NCBI GenBank assembly: GCA_963921195.1
Contig: OY992540.1
Coordinates: forward strand, 37,006,971 to 37,070,970
Reading direction: 5' to 3'
Length of the DNA: 64,000 bases
From: Pegoplata infirma
Taxonomy: Eukaryota > Arthropoda > Insecta > Diptera > Anthomyiidae
Shown: positions 46,101 through 56,609 of the stretch, piece after piece
Numbering within the stretch: position 1 is the first letter of the stretch
Layout of the letters: each line of letters begins with the position of its first letter
Translations under genes and position numbers: made by a program
Notes under the pieces: generated by a model
What the model saw: only the letters and a program-made list of their open reading frames with translations
Databases searched by the model: none
Told to the model about the DNA's origin: nothing

Positions 46101-49100
46101 AGAAAAAGTATCAGATTCTGAGAATTTGTTTCTTTATAAAAAGTCTTATGGCCGTATTCAAAATGAAATTCTAGACACTGTCTAGATACTGTTTAAGGAT
46201 TTCTTATTCAAAACACATTTTCTTAAACTATGAACATACGCTGAACATCTCTTGCCTAACTGACGCCATATTGATTTTGTAAAATGTAAACAACAAATTA
46301 AATGCCAAAGAGTTAAAGTTATTTTAAAACTCTCGCTTTTATTAAAAACCATTTCCACAACCCAGTTGGCAACGTCCTCGAGCCATCCTCAGTGACGGAG
46401 CGGTGACATGTCAGAGTCACTGCAGACATCCACAAGACATCTCTATGTACTGGGTTGAGGACAGTTTCATTCAAATTTTCAAAATGTCCTCTCTCAAAGT
46501 CAGCAATGGTCAGAGCTGACCTTCTGGGGACATGTCACCTAAGACTTCTTTGGGGAAATGTCTGCCGTAGGTCATGCGAAAATACAAAAAATTTTCGCAT
46601 TTCCTTAAGTTCTTACTTTTATCCATTTTCATTTATTAATAATCTTTCTTATATTTAGAAAAAACTTTTCACCTTTTTTAGTCCCAACTGGATTTGAACC
46701 TGGAACCTCCAGTTTATTAGTCCCACACCTTACTACTTGTTCCAAACTTTATTTTGAAAATTGTTTGTCTATTTATTACTTTTATTCTACTTGTTAGATT
46801 TTTAGTGTATTTTAAATAAATCGATAATATTGCCATCTTTTTGTTGGAAATTGAAGAGTTGCCCAGATTTAAAATTCTAATTTAATATACTGCTATTCTG
46901 AAGACATTTCCTTTTAGACGTCTTAGAGGAATTGTCAACACTCTTAAAGCAAACATTAAGTGCTGACAATGTTAGGACATGTCATCAAGGATTACCTATG
47001 ATTTGTCAGAAACTGAAGACATTTCCTCAAGGAATCACTGAGGAAATTTCCTCAATGACACATTTTCCAACTGGGAAGTCTTAAATTTTTTTTATAAGAA
47101 AAATATCTGAGTGAGATTTTTTCTATAGAAAAATATTTTAAGAAGCTTAGACTTTTTCTATAGAAAAATGTCTCAGAAACTGAGACTTCTTCTATAGAAA
47201 AAATATCTCAGAAAAAAAATTCTCAGAAAATTTTCCAGAATCTGAAAATGTTACATTTGCTCCCAGTTGGCAACGTCCTCGAGCCATCCTCAGTGACGAA
47301 GCGGTGACATGTCAGAGTCACTGCTGACATCCACAAGACATCTCTATGTACTGGGTTGAGGACAGTTTCATACAAATTTTCATAATGTCCTCACTCAAAG
47401 TCAGCAGTGGTCATGGCTGACCCTCTGGGGACATGTCACCTAAGACTTCTTTGGGGAAATGTCTGACGTAGGTCATGCGAAAATACAACAAGTTTTCGTA
47501 TTTCCTTTAGTTTTTACCTTTATCCATTTTCCTTTATTAATTTTCTTTCTCATATTTAGAAAAAACTTTTCGCCTTTTTAGTCCCAACTGGATTTGAACC
47601 TGGAACCTCCAGTTTATTAGTCCCACAACTAACTACTTGTTCCAAACTTTATATTGAAAATTGTTTGTCTATTTATTACTTTTATTCTACTTGTTAGATG
47701 TTGATTTTATTTTAAATAAATCGATAATGTTGCCATTTTTTTTCTTGGAAATTGAAGAGTGGCCCAGATTTAAAATTCTAATTTAATATACTGCTATTCT
47801 GAAGACATTTCCTTTTAGACGTCTTAGAGGAATTGTCCACACTCTTAAAGCAAACATTCAGTGCTGACAATGTTAGGACATGTCATCAAGGATTACCTAT
47901 GATTTGTCAGAACCTGAAGACATTTCCATAAGGAATCACTGTGGAAATTGCCTCAGTGACACATTTTCCAACTGGGCTATAGAAAAAACTAAATTTTTCC
48001 CCACGACGAATTTTTCTACACATGAAAGTGTTTTAGAATCTGACAATTTTTCTTAAGCTAGAATATCATAAATTCTAAATCTTTGCTATAGACAAAATGG
48101 CTATAGACAAAATGACTCAGAAGCTTTAAATTTTTCTATTCGGAAAAGGTCACATAATGTTGAAATTGTTCTTTTAGCAAATGACTTACAAAAATTTCAG
48201 CAACAGAAAAGTTTTGTGTATGAAACATGTTTCAAGTTTAATAGTTTTATTAGAAAAGTTATTTCAGAATCTGAGACTTTTTATATCAGAAAAATGCTTA
48301 AACCTGAGAATTTTTCTTTGGGACAATTTAAATTAAAAATTTTTAAAAAAAATTTTGCAGTTCTTAACCTTTTTTATTTGAAGTAAATTTTTAAAATTTG
48401 GATATGTTTTTAAACATAAAAGAAATATTGAACAAGGCGAAAACACTAAAAACCGACTTGAGTTTCAGTAAGGGAAAAAATTCCTTTCAAACCCAAAAGC
48501 ATTGTTCGGCTGGTATTCCGTCTCGAAATTTGAAAGTTTATTAATTTCAAAACGCTCTAATAAAAATATAATTTTTGTGCTACATGAATGTTCCTCGTGA
48601 AATCATTATTCTTAAAACTTATGACAAAAAAACAAAAAAACTTAAAAAATTACTGACTTAAGACTACCTCTAAATAGCTTTAAATGTCGATACATCTTGT
48701 AAATATATATTTAGTTTGGGTTCTTATATGGTGAAGGAACGTAATTTTTTTGTATGCTGTTAATCGATTGAGTGTAAAATTAATACCGGAAGATTTGCTG
48801 TTAATATGACAATACTATGATCTCTTTATTTTTGCAACATCGTTTATCAACTAATCCACTATTGTGTCGTTGTAGTAGTATCTTCAACAATCTTCCACAT
48901 CTACCATCTACCTCTGTTTTGTATAGCCTTTTCGTTTCCTCATTGTTTGCTTGCATATATTTTTTGTTTTGTTGCACATTAAATTCATTAAAAAGTTAAT
49001 TAAAGAAAACATAGTTTGCTGGGCAAGCCAAAGACGAGTATCGAGGCCCTTACCATAACACTGGAGGAACTAGAAATGGATGATGTCGAACGTGTACGTA

Positions 49101-50246
49101 TCAAGACCTTTCTAAGCCAAAAGGAGAAAATTGGGGAACTGTCCGATGATGATCTGGAAAAGATGGGTGAATTGGGTTCCGGCAATGGTGGCGTTGTTAT
49201 GAAAGTCCGACATATACCCACACAACTGATAATGGCCAGAAAGCTAATACATTTGGAAGTCAAACCTGCGATTAAGAAACAAATTATACGAGAATTAAAA
49301 GTCTTGCATGAATGCAATTTTCCACATATTGTTGGTTTTTATGGAGCATTTTATAGTGATGGCGAAATCAGTATTTGTATGGAATATATGGATGGTGGTT
49401 CATTGGATTTGATCCTAAAGAGAGCTGGTAAAATACCAGAATCTATACTGGGTAAAATAACGTTGGCTGTTTTAAAGGGTCTAAGTTATTTAAGAGAAAA
49501 ACATGCCATCATGCATAGAGATGTAAAACCCAGTAATATCTTGGTAAATAGTAGTGGAGAAATAAAGATTTGTGATTTTGGTGTATCTGGACAATTGATA
49601 GACTCTATGGCCAATTCATTTGTGGGCACTAGAAGTTATATGTCGGTTAGTGTTTTGTTTTATATTTCCTCTTTCAAAAAACAAAATAGTAACAACTTTT
49701 AATTTGTGTTTTTATTTCATTTCAGCCCGAACGTCTACAAGGCACTCACTATTCCGTGCAATCGGATATTTGGTCTTTAGGTTTATCATTGGTAGAAATG
49801 GCGATTGGCATGTATCCCATACCTCCACCAGATGCGAAAACAATAGCAGCCATATTCGATAATAAAAATGAGGATGGATCTCAAACATTAGTCGAGCCCA
49901 AAGTAATGGCCATATTTGAATTACTTGATTATATAGTCAACGAACCACCACCGAAACTAGAACATTCTTCATTTACTGAAGAATTTAAAAATTTTGTGGA
50001 TATATGTCTTAAGAAAAATCCTGATGAAAGGGCTGATTTAAAAACTCTATTGGTAAGTAAAAATTATTTATACAATTGTGTATGTAATTTTTTTTTAATT
50101 TTTATTTTCAAATTTTTATTTTTTTCTAGAATCATGCCTGGATACATAAGGCTGAAGTCGAAGAAGTTGATATTGCAGGTTGGGTTTGTAAAACTATGGA
50201 TTTACCACCCTCTACGCCCAAACGTAATACTTCACCTAACCAATAA
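40022..50246 (+). CDS. Dsor1: Dsor1: dual-specificity MAP kinase kinase (MEK), complete, four coding exons
   Basis: Joining 40022-40128, 49015-49645, 49726-50052 and 50130-50246 gives an uninterrupted 393-residue protein; every intron begins GT and ends AG and all phases fit. This is the MEK that phosphorylates the ERK homologue (rolled) on Thr and Tyr in the cytoplasmic Ras-Raf cascade. Visible landmarks: a basic-hydrophobic N-terminus ([11 protein letters not shown]) like a MAPK docking site; glycine loop GSGNGG about residues 90-95; ATP lysine in MARKLI about 112; HRDVKPSN with catalytic Asp about 205; DFG about 223; activation segment SMANSFVGT with the two Raf-target serines about 233 and 237; SPERLQG just after; the proline-rich insert and C-terminal [10 protein letters not shown]. 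Length matches the roughly 390-400 residues usual for MEK1/2. All catalytic residues are intact. Start chosen because it opens the conserved N-terminus and has an AAAATG context. Confidence 0.97.
40740..40892 (+). mobile_element. 5'-truncated non-LTR 3' end in Dsor1 intron 1
   Basis: Ends with hairpin GGCATTGG-8 nt-CCAATGCC (40847-40870), nine bases, then AACCTAACCTA (40880-40890). The 5' limit is approximate. No coding. Confidence 0.5.
41744..44945 (-). mobile_element. Helentron/DINE-1-like element, minus strand, ~160 bp tandem repeats
   Basis: Its 3' end (reading minus) is hairpin CCCGG-GCAACG-CCGGG and CAGCTAGT at 41744-41775; its 5' end is the TATATATAT/AAACAAACAAAC tract near 44,900-44,945. 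AGTACTATCTGTGG cores recur at about 43,445, 43,605, 43,755, 43,985, 44,150, 44,310 and 44,475, mostly 150-165 bases apart. A (GTCY)n element is nested. No Rep/helicase. Confidence 0.88.
42475..43146 (-). mobile_element. (GTCY)n element, type 2, full length, inside the Helentron
   Basis: TATACCCTCCAACCACAGTATG at the left and GATTCGGCACAGCCGAATTT...CACTTGT at the right are the inverse of the 14.9 kb copy. It holds GTCCGTCCGTCCGTCTGT. No coding frame. Confidence 0.88.
45156..45621. mobile_element. TIR element with CCGTATTCAAAATGAA ends
   Basis: GTCGTATTCAAAATGAAATCC and CTTCATTTTGAATACGGC are inverted ends. About 200 bases of its left part are repeated at 46,146-46,350 (second, truncated copy). 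Confidence 0.7.
45638..46056 (-). mobile_element. CCCAGTTGG element, copy A, truncated
   Basis: Inverse of the first ~430 bases of copies B and C; ends GTTGCCAACTGGG. Its other half is missing, cut near the end of the preceding TIR element. It contains the tRNA-like block 45705-45765 (+). Confidence 0.75.
46146..46358 (+). mobile_element. CCGTATTCAAAATGAA element, second copy, truncated by copy B
   Basis: Matches 45,156-45,365 closely, then stops where the CCCAGTTGG copy B begins. Confidence 0.75.
46361..47075 (+). mobile_element. CCCAGTTGG element, copy B, 715 bp, AA duplication
   Basis: CCCAGTTGGCAACGTCC and ...ATTTTCCAACTGGG ends, AA on both flanks. It contains GACATGTCA and GTGACT motifs in both orientations and a minus-strand tRNA-like block (46675-46745). 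Non-coding. Confidence 0.85.
47090..47258 (+). repeat. 35 bp minisatellite, degenerate
   Basis: A few decayed units (CTTAGACTTTTTCTATAGAAAAATGTCTCAG-like) between copies B and C; further scraps at about 46,062-46,140 and 47,980-48,320. Confidence 0.6.
47262..47976 (+). mobile_element. CCCAGTTGG element, copy C, 715 bp, CT duplication
   Basis: Same length and ends as copy B, with CT at 47260-47261 and 47977-47978. Contains the tRNA-like block at 47577-47645 (minus). Confidence 0.85.
49015..49645 (+). CDS. Dsor1: Dsor1 coding exon 2
   Basis: Acceptor ACATAG|T at 49014/49015. One base completes Asp36, then 210 codons cover the helix before the kinase, the N-lobe, the hinge, the catalytic loop ([10 protein letters not shown]), DFG and the activation loop up to Met-Ser. 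It ends on a codon boundary at TCG|GTTAGT. The open frame seems to start at a TTG (49016), but that is an internal Leu, not an initiator. Confidence 0.96.
49726..50052 (+). CDS. Dsor1: Dsor1 coding exon 3
   Basis: Follows an 80-base intron (49646-49725) ending TTTCAG. Its 109 codons begin [10 protein letters not shown] and hold the C-lobe ([23 protein letters not shown]), the MEK-specific proline-containing insert, and [13 protein letters not shown]. The donor is TTG|GTAAGT. Confidence 0.96.
50130..50246 (+). CDS. Dsor1: Dsor1 coding exon 4 and stop
   Basis: Follows a 77-base intron (50053-50129) ending TTCTAG. It has 38 codons plus [22 protein letters not shown] then the conserved C-terminal tail ending NTSPNQ. 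This is the end of the kinase C-lobe and the docking tail for upstream kinases. Confidence 0.95.
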   Translation, partial: NHAWIHKAEVEEVDIAGWVCKTMDLPPSTPKRNTSPNQ

Positions 50247-50253
50247 GGTTTTT

Positions 50254-50259
50254 AATAAA
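50254..50259 (+). terminator. Dsor1: Likely Dsor1 polyadenylation signal
   Basis: AATAAA lies eight bases after the stop, with more AATAAA-like copies over the next 40 bases. If used, the 3' UTR is very short. The region is AT-rich, so chance matches are common. Confidence 0.5.
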
Positions 50260-50664
50260 TAAAAATAAAATATTGTCTTTAATAAATGTCTACACACAAA
50301 ATAATGTTTATTCAAAATGAAAAAAAAGTAAACACTAATTTCTTTAAATAAAATATCTCAATTAAGCGATACACGATAAGATAACAATAAAAAAAATATG
50401 AATCAATAATGAGTCAAACTAAAGACAAAGATTTTTTTTATAAACAAATCATTTATCAAAAACTTTTAGCGGTCATTCAACGTATATTAAGGATTAACGT
50501 TAAACTTTTCTTTTTGCAAAGATTATAAAATACAAAAATACTAGAATTACCCAGTTTGTATAAAACAATAAATTCCGATATTTACATTTGCATCATAAAT
50601 ATATGTATGCGTATAATCAATGCTTAATTCATACAAAGAACACTATCGCTTATACGTCCTCATT
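50260..50664. other. AT-rich downstream flank of Dsor1
   Basis: No repeat or gene recognised; short open frames only. Confidence 0.5.
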
Positions 50665-50665
50665 T

Positions 50666-52330
50666 TTATACCTTCCAACCACAGTATGGGGTATTAGACT
50701 GTCATTTTTTTTTGTCAACTTTCGATTTTACCAAGTGTCCGGGCAAATTTTTATTATCTTAGGTCTAAAACCTATGTGATACAAATTTGAATTCAACCTG
50801 ATTAAATTAACCCGTGGCGCCCTGCGGTCAAAGTTTTGGATTTTTGAAAAAATTTTAAAAATAAAATTAAAAAAATATTTATCTTTCGACACATCATATT
50901 TGTTAATTTCGGTGCGATAACCACGAATATCAAAAAAATTAAAAATCGCTCGATCGGTTTTCGAGATATCGCCATTTCAAATTTGTAAAAAATGGCGTTT
51001 TTTTCCTACGTTCAAGAAATTTAAAAAAAAGTCTCAAAATTTCATTCCGCCGACCCTTTTGTAGAGCTTGAGACAATCTTTCATTTAATACTAATTTGAG
51101 GCAAATCCGATCATTTTAAGCCGTGGCGCCCATCGATCAAAGATTTGGCTTTTTAGAAACTTTTTACCAAATACCCTTAACTTTGATCGAAGGGTGCCAC
51201 GTGTTAAAATGATCGGATTTGGCTCAAATTAAGCTTAAATGAAATATTTTATCAAGCTCTATGAAAGGGTTAAAATAAAGAAATTTTTCGAGTTTTTTTT
51301 TTTAAATTCTTAAACGTAGGAAAAAACCGCCCATTATGCAATTTTTTGACAAATTTTAAATGGCGATATCTCGAAAACCGTTCAACCGATTTTATAATTT
51401 TTTTGGTATTCGTATTCAGCATGCTAAAATTAATAAAAATAATGTATCGCAAGATATTTTTATTTTATTTTTTCATTTTCAAAAATCCAAAATTTTGGTG
51501 GAAATTTTCCAAAAGTCCAAAACTTTGATCGAAGGGCGCCACGGGTTAAAATGATCGAATTTGGCTCAAATTATTTTTAAATGAAATATTGTCTAAAGCT
51601 CTACAAAAGGGTGGGCGGAATGAAATTTTGAGCCTTTTTTTAAAAAATTTCTTGAACGTAGGAAAAAACCGCCATTTTTTGCAAATTTCAAATAGCGATA
51701 TCTCGAAAACTGTTCGACCGATTTAATTTTTTTTTATATTCGTGCTCAGCACATCAAAATTAACAAATATGATGTTTCGAAAGATATATTTATTTTTTAT
51801 TTGTTTTTTTTTTTTTAATTTTTCAAAAATCCAAAACTTTGACCGCCGGGGGCCACGGGTTAATTTAATCCGATTGGCCTCAAATTGATACCACATGAGG
51901 TTTAGGCCTAGTAGAATAAAAAAATGCCCGGACTTTGAAAATCGGAGAAGAAAAAATTTTGCTATGCAGAAAAATTCCAGTCTAATGGGGTATACTCACT
52001 TTGTCATTCCCTGTGCAACGCATCAAAATATCGGTCTAGGACCCCATATTTATGATCAGTGGTCGATTTTAAGACATTTTAGTTAACACGATACAGTCCA
52101 CAATAAAAGAGCTAGACTCCCGAGATTTAGCACGAATATGACTTATGTTCCACGACAGGTTAAGTTTGTAAAATGAGCAAAATTGGACAAGTTGGAAAAA
52201 AGTTCCTCCTTTAAGAACTTAACCAATCTCTGATAAACAATATTTTTAACATGTTTTTTTTTTGTGTTTTTGTTAAGCAAATGCAAAATTTTTATTAGTT
52301 TTTGTTATAAAAACAATATCAGAGATGCTC
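50666..52330 (-). mobile_element. (GTCY)n-family element, type 2, split by a Mutator-like element
   Basis: TATACCTTCCAACCACAGTATGGGG (50668 on) and, after the insertion, GGTATACTCACTTTGTCATTCC, ATCGGTCTAGGACCCC and AACACGATACAGTCC match other copies. The GTCY run itself has been lost. Confidence 0.75.
50695..51984. mobile_element. Mutator-like/foldback element, 1290 bp, 9 bp TSD ATGGGGTAT
   Basis: TAGACTG and CAGTCTA ends lie between exact ATGGGGTAT copies (50686-50694 and 51985-51993). Inverted arms of several hundred bases contain GCGATATCTCGAAAAC and three copies of a GGGCGCCACGGGTTAAAATGA-like motif. Long arms plus a 9 bp duplication suit a MULE-derived element. No transposase. Confidence 0.85.
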
Positions 52331-52346
52331 ATTTCCCTCGATTATA

Positions 52347-52833
52347 CCCAGCAAAAACATGGTAATGAGTTGTGAAATGTAATCATTACCAAGTACATTA
52401 TTTATAATGAGTACCCATTTCCATTAACATTATTTTAAGCCCAAAAGTAACTACTTCTCAGTAATATGTTATAAAAGCACCTCTAAGTAATAATATCTTC
52501 TTGCACTTGCAGTTTTTAACCTTTAAAATTCAATTAACTTAAAAAGTACTTAAAAACTTAATAAAAATTACGGAATTTTTAAGTGTTAGTAAAAACAAGT
52601 TAAATTTAAAAAGTTTTAATTAACTAATTATTTTACTTCTTATTGGTAATGGGTTTTTACTCCTTATTTGTAATCCGAGGCAGTAACTACTTATTTATCT
52701 CCATACTCTTCACTAGTTATTTTTGTCTCACGCCCTTGTTAAAATAATTAGTGTTTCATTCAATAAGTAAGTAGTGATAAACATTTGTTTCGGATTACAA
52801 AACCCATTACTAGTAATGTCAGTTTTTGCTGGG
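52347..52833. mobile_element. MITE, CCCAGCAAAAAC ends, TATA flanks
   Basis: CCCAGCAAAAAC and GTTTTTGCTGGG are inverted ends of 487 bases, with TATA on both sides. Inside are many TACTTACTTATT/GTAATG motifs. Confidence 0.8.
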
Positions 52834-52861
52834 TATAGACTGGATTTTATATATTAGGCTT

Positions 52862-53213
52862 GTTTTTTGCAGAACGGATTAAGATTAGGATTAACTTTAT
52901 TAAGTTAAAAAATGGGTCAAATCAAGTCTAGATTTTTTATTTTATTTTTTTCTGAAATTACATACAATAAGTAAATATAAACAGAAAAACAAATTAAGCT
53001 TTGTCCAAAATGTAAAGAATGAAAATTAAATTTAGTTAAATCCCAGGATTAATTCATATTTATTTATACCACTTTAATTTTGGACAACGTTTTATTTTTT
53101 TCCCCTGTTTATATTTACTAATTTGTATGTAGATTCAGAAAAAAATTATATAAAAAAATTCTGGACTTGATTTGACCCACTTTTTAACTAAAGTTAATCC
53201 GGTCTGCAAAAAA
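52862..53213. mobile_element. MITE with long inverted ends (TTTTTTGCAGA)
   Basis: GTTTTTTGCAGAACGGATTAA... and ...TTAATCCGGTCTGCAAAAAAC; arms of about 70 bases share GGGTCAAATCAAGTC. It ends only 16 bases before the candidate splice acceptor at 53,229. Confidence 0.75.
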
Positions 53214-53229
53214 CTTTATTATTTTACAG

Positions 53230-53572
53230 ACGCTACTGGCGAAATCTATGTCATATCTCTACACTGAAAGGTAGAAGAGGTCAGGAAAAAGTAAGTATTT
53301 TAATATAAAAGTGTACTTTTGTGTTTCAATTTTAAACACTGTTATCACGTACAGCTAAAAACCGTTTGGAACAAGTGGACTTTACTGGCATTGAAACAAA
53401 AAAAAAATATGAAAATAGCCCTTTAAGCGATGATTATGAAAAAAATTGTCGGCGACACGTATTAAGCGAGTTATCTCGACTTGAAGTTTTTTGCTTATAT
53501 CATCGTTATTTATTCTTCGAATTCAAACATATTGGTGTCATTCGAAAGCTAATTGAAATATCTTACATTTTG
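53230..53572 (+). pseudogene. Exon-like pair of unknown origin (orphan exon candidate)
   Basis: TTATTTTACAG precedes a 61-base segment (53230-53290) reading RYWRNLCHISTLKGRRGQEK and followed by GTAAGT. After 64 bases comes GTACAG and an open frame from 53357: KNRLEQVDFTGIETKKKYENSPLSDDYEKNCRRHVLSELSRLEVF and onward to a possible donor at 53573. Composition and splice signals look like coding sequence, and the region is not repeated elsewhere in the window. Against it, the two frames are out of phase by one base (a homopolymer of five A lies at the junction) and no ATG opens the frame. It may be a dying gene, part of a gene with an assembly error, or chance. I do not recognise the family. Confidence 0.3.
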
Positions 53573-53644
53573 GTAAAAAAAAATAAAAGGACGAAAACTT
53601 TTTTTTGTTTTTTTTTATGAGAAAAAAAGTTTTGTGTTTTTTGG

Positions 53645-53940
53645 AGAATTTTCGTAAAAAAGCCCTTATCTGCGTAGCGGCCTTTGGCCGGGATTACAAG
53701 ATCAATGAATTATTTATGTGAAAGAGAATTCATTCACCTTTCTAACGATACATATTTTGTTCAAATACGACAAAAAATGAAGGAGATACAATGGATTTAA
53801 TATTTGAATTTCAAGTCGACATAACTCGAGAAACAGATCTCGCTGGAAAAAAATCTGCCAAATATTTTCGATTTGTAATCAAAATATCTATCTCTGGTAA
53901 CAATTTGGGAACAATGCCAGTAAACTCAACTTAAGCCACG
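53645..53940 (+). repeat. Repeat shared with 58.13-58.43 kb (inverted)
   Basis: AATTCATTCACCTTTCTAACG, CATATTTTGTTCAAAT, TCAAGTCGACATAACTCG and TCGATTTGTAATCAAAA have inverted counterparts at 58,125-58,430. The two copies flank the 54-58 kb region. No ends are defined. Confidence 0.65.
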
Positions 53941-54155
53941 GTTTTGAGCCCTACGTGAGAACAGAGGCCTAATTATGTAACTTGATAATCGTCAAATCGT
54001 ATCGTTAGCTCATTATTCCATTACTTTAAAGTGTCATTTTATGGTAATGGAATAATGCGCTAACAAAAAGGTTAGACGACTGACAAATTACATAATTACC
54101 CCAAGGGTATTAAATAGTAAAAAAAATTACAACGAATTCTTAAAAACAAAATAAA

Positions 54156-56570
54156 ACAAGTAGAAAAGTTAAATTTGACTTGGCCGAATCTATGAATACC
54201 CTCCACAATGCCCTTTTTAAGTTATAATAAATTTTCTAGAGTGAAAAAATAAAATTTTTGATTAGAAATATTTTATTTTGTTTAAAAAAACTTTTTTTTT
54301 TAACTAATTTTTGAAAAAAAAAAATAATTTACTAAATTTTTTTTTGAGTGTAAAATTTTTTTCAAGTGTATTTTTTTTTTCTTTTAGTGTAAAAATATTT
54401 TTGAGTGACAAAAATGCGTTGTAAAATATTTTTGTGACTTACCAATGTTTTTAAAACCTGTTTAACGGGGTTTCAACAGGTGAATTTAAGGTGAGGTGAA
54501 TCTGAAATTTACAGTTTTGCTAATAACTTTTGAACCACTGTACCGATTTGGCTGAAATTTAAAACGAACCGGACCAGAGGAACGGCAAATATATATGCCA
54601 CACTTCAGCACCCTCAGAATTGCCGTTCGAAAGTTACTGTTAATTTACTAAATTTTTTTTTGAGTGTAAAATTTTTTTCAAGTGTATTTTTTTTTCTTTT
54701 AGTGTAAAAATATTTTTGAGTGACAAAAATGCGTTGTAAAATATTTTTGTGACTTACCAATGTTTTTAAAACCTGTTTAACGGGGTTTCAACAGGTGAAT
54801 TTAAGGTGAGGTGAATCTGAAATTTACAGTTTTGCTAATAACTTTTGAACCACTGGACCGATTTGGCTGAAATTTAAAACGAACCGGACCAGAGGAACGG
54901 CAAATATATATGCCACACTTCAGCACTCTCAGAATTGCCGTTCGAAAGTTACTGTGTGTTTTATCTCGTAAATTCCAGTAAAACCCTTGCCGAAATTCAC
55001 TCATTTGCTTATAACTTTTGAACCACTGGACCGATTTCGCTGGATTGCAATACCAACCTGACCAGGTAAATGCCCAAAATATATGCCAAACTTCAGGAGT
55101 CTCCGTAAAGTCTTTCAAAAGTTAGCGTGTTTTCAACAGACAGACAGACGGACGGACGGACATCGCTAGATCGTCTTAAAATCGATCGAGGATCATGAAT
55201 ATATATACTTTATGGGGTCCTAGACCAATATTTCGAAGTGTTACAAACGGAATGACAAACTTATATATACACGCAAAAAAAAACTTGTGTCGGAGTGAGC
55301 AAAAATCTGGCATAATTTTACCAAAAATATGCTAAAACTACAACCGACGAAGTAGTTTTCGTAATTTAGCCAAAACACTTATGTAAAAAATTTTGAAGAA
55401 AATGCTAATGCTATTTAAGTAAAAACTTGGTAAAATATACCAAAAGAGATATGGTGAAATATTCCAAAATTATTAGAAAAGGTGACTAAAAATAATGCTA
55501 AAAATTACCACATTTATGCTAAAATAAATTTTCAATAAATTTTTGTAAAAATTTGTATATTTGTTGAATTTAAAATTTTCACAGAATAAATCCATATTAA
55601 TGTAATAAATGTTGTGTAGGATTTAATTTACCACCGACCAACTGACCCTTTTTGTACAATTTTCTCGAGTGACTGCTGCATACGCTTCTTCTTGAAGTAA
55701 ATGATCCGCTATAGCTTCACGAATTTATTTAAAAGCATCCTGTAAAAATAGAAAATTATTACAAAACATAAATTTTTAATTTAAAAAATTGGTAAACCCC
55801 ATTGGTCTCTTGGTAAGGAGGAACACTTACTTTGTCATTCCATTTGTAACTCAAAACAGGTATGGACTCCCTTGGCTTTGGGTTTTTAGGTTTTAATTTT
55901 ATACCTAAAGGCAGGATTGGGGTCCACGCTCTTTATTGTAGTGAATGATTCGCCATAGCTTCAAAAATTTATTTAGCAGTACCCTGTAAAAATAGAAAAT
56001 TATTACCAAACACTAATTTTTAACTAAAAATCTATTAAACCTTATTGGTGTCTTCGGAATGCGGGTATACTCACTTTATCATTCCATTTGTTATTCATCG
56101 AAACATACGTCTGGGACTCCATTGGTTTTTCTTAATGAATGGTGTTTTAAGTGATGAAAGCAAAATTAACTTTAACATTCTTTTATCTTACATTTATTTA
56201 TCTTTTAGAAAACTAATTATTTATTTTTTTTTATTTTATTTATCAATTTCCTTTTTACGTTTTTATAACACAAAAAATAAACAAACAACGCACACAAAAA
56301 AAAAATGAAAATGGCGGTCTGTATTTGTTTTTTTGTTGTTTTCTTTCGATAAATTTTTGTGCAGGTAATTTGCGTTATTGTGCAAGCTACTTGGTTATTT
56401 TACATAAAAAATTAATTATGTTACTTTAACATCGACAAGCATAATATTAGCAAAAATTTGGTAAAAATTTTTTTTTGGTATGAAAAAAGTTTTACCAAGT
56501 AGGATTGCTCAATCTTACACAGATTTTTTTTTTGCGTGTACCCTCTATCACTAGAGTGGAGGGTATAAAA
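54156..56570 (+). mobile_element. (GTCY)n element, type 3, with internal duplication and nested TIR element
   Basis: Starts ACAAGTAGAAAAGTTAAATTTGAC, ATACCCTCCACAATGCC; ends GAGTGGAGGGTATAAAAA. CAGACAGACGGACGG lies at 55,138-55,160. A block of about 310 bases (54,330-54,640) is directly duplicated at 54,650-54,960. A second element occupies 55270-56538. Confidence 0.8.
55270..56538. mobile_element. TIR element, CACGCAAAAAAAAAC ends, TA duplication
   Basis: TA-CACGCAAAAAAAAACTTGTG and ...ACACAGATTTTTTTTTTGCGTG-TA (TA at 55268-55269 and 56539-56540). Inside, a block with ATAGCTTCACGAATTTATTT, CCTGTAAAAATAGAAAATTATTA and a CACTTTGTCATTCC tail occurs twice (about 55,620-55,850 and 55,915-56,095). 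Confidence 0.75.
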
Positions 56571-56609
56571 ATATATGTATATAATAAACTCGACCCCTGA
56601 AAAATAGAC

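Larger units (their letters stand above)
40129..49014 (+). other. Dsor1: Dsor1 intron 1 (8.9 kb), packed with transposons
   Basis: Bounded by GTAAAT and ACATAG. No open frame inside resembles a host exon. It contains a short non-LTR 3' end, a foldback element split by a minus-strand Helentron (itself hit by a (GTCY)n element), several TIR elements and scattered 35 bp minisatellite units. The other two Dsor1 introns are 80 and 77 bases, so almost all expansion of the gene is here. The last kilobase (about 48,320-49,014) shows no recognised repeat. Confidence 0.9.

Noticed and set aside
49016..49702. Stand-alone 228-residue kinase starting at TTG
   Set aside because: It is exon 2 of Dsor1; it starts at a splice acceptor and reads into intron 2.
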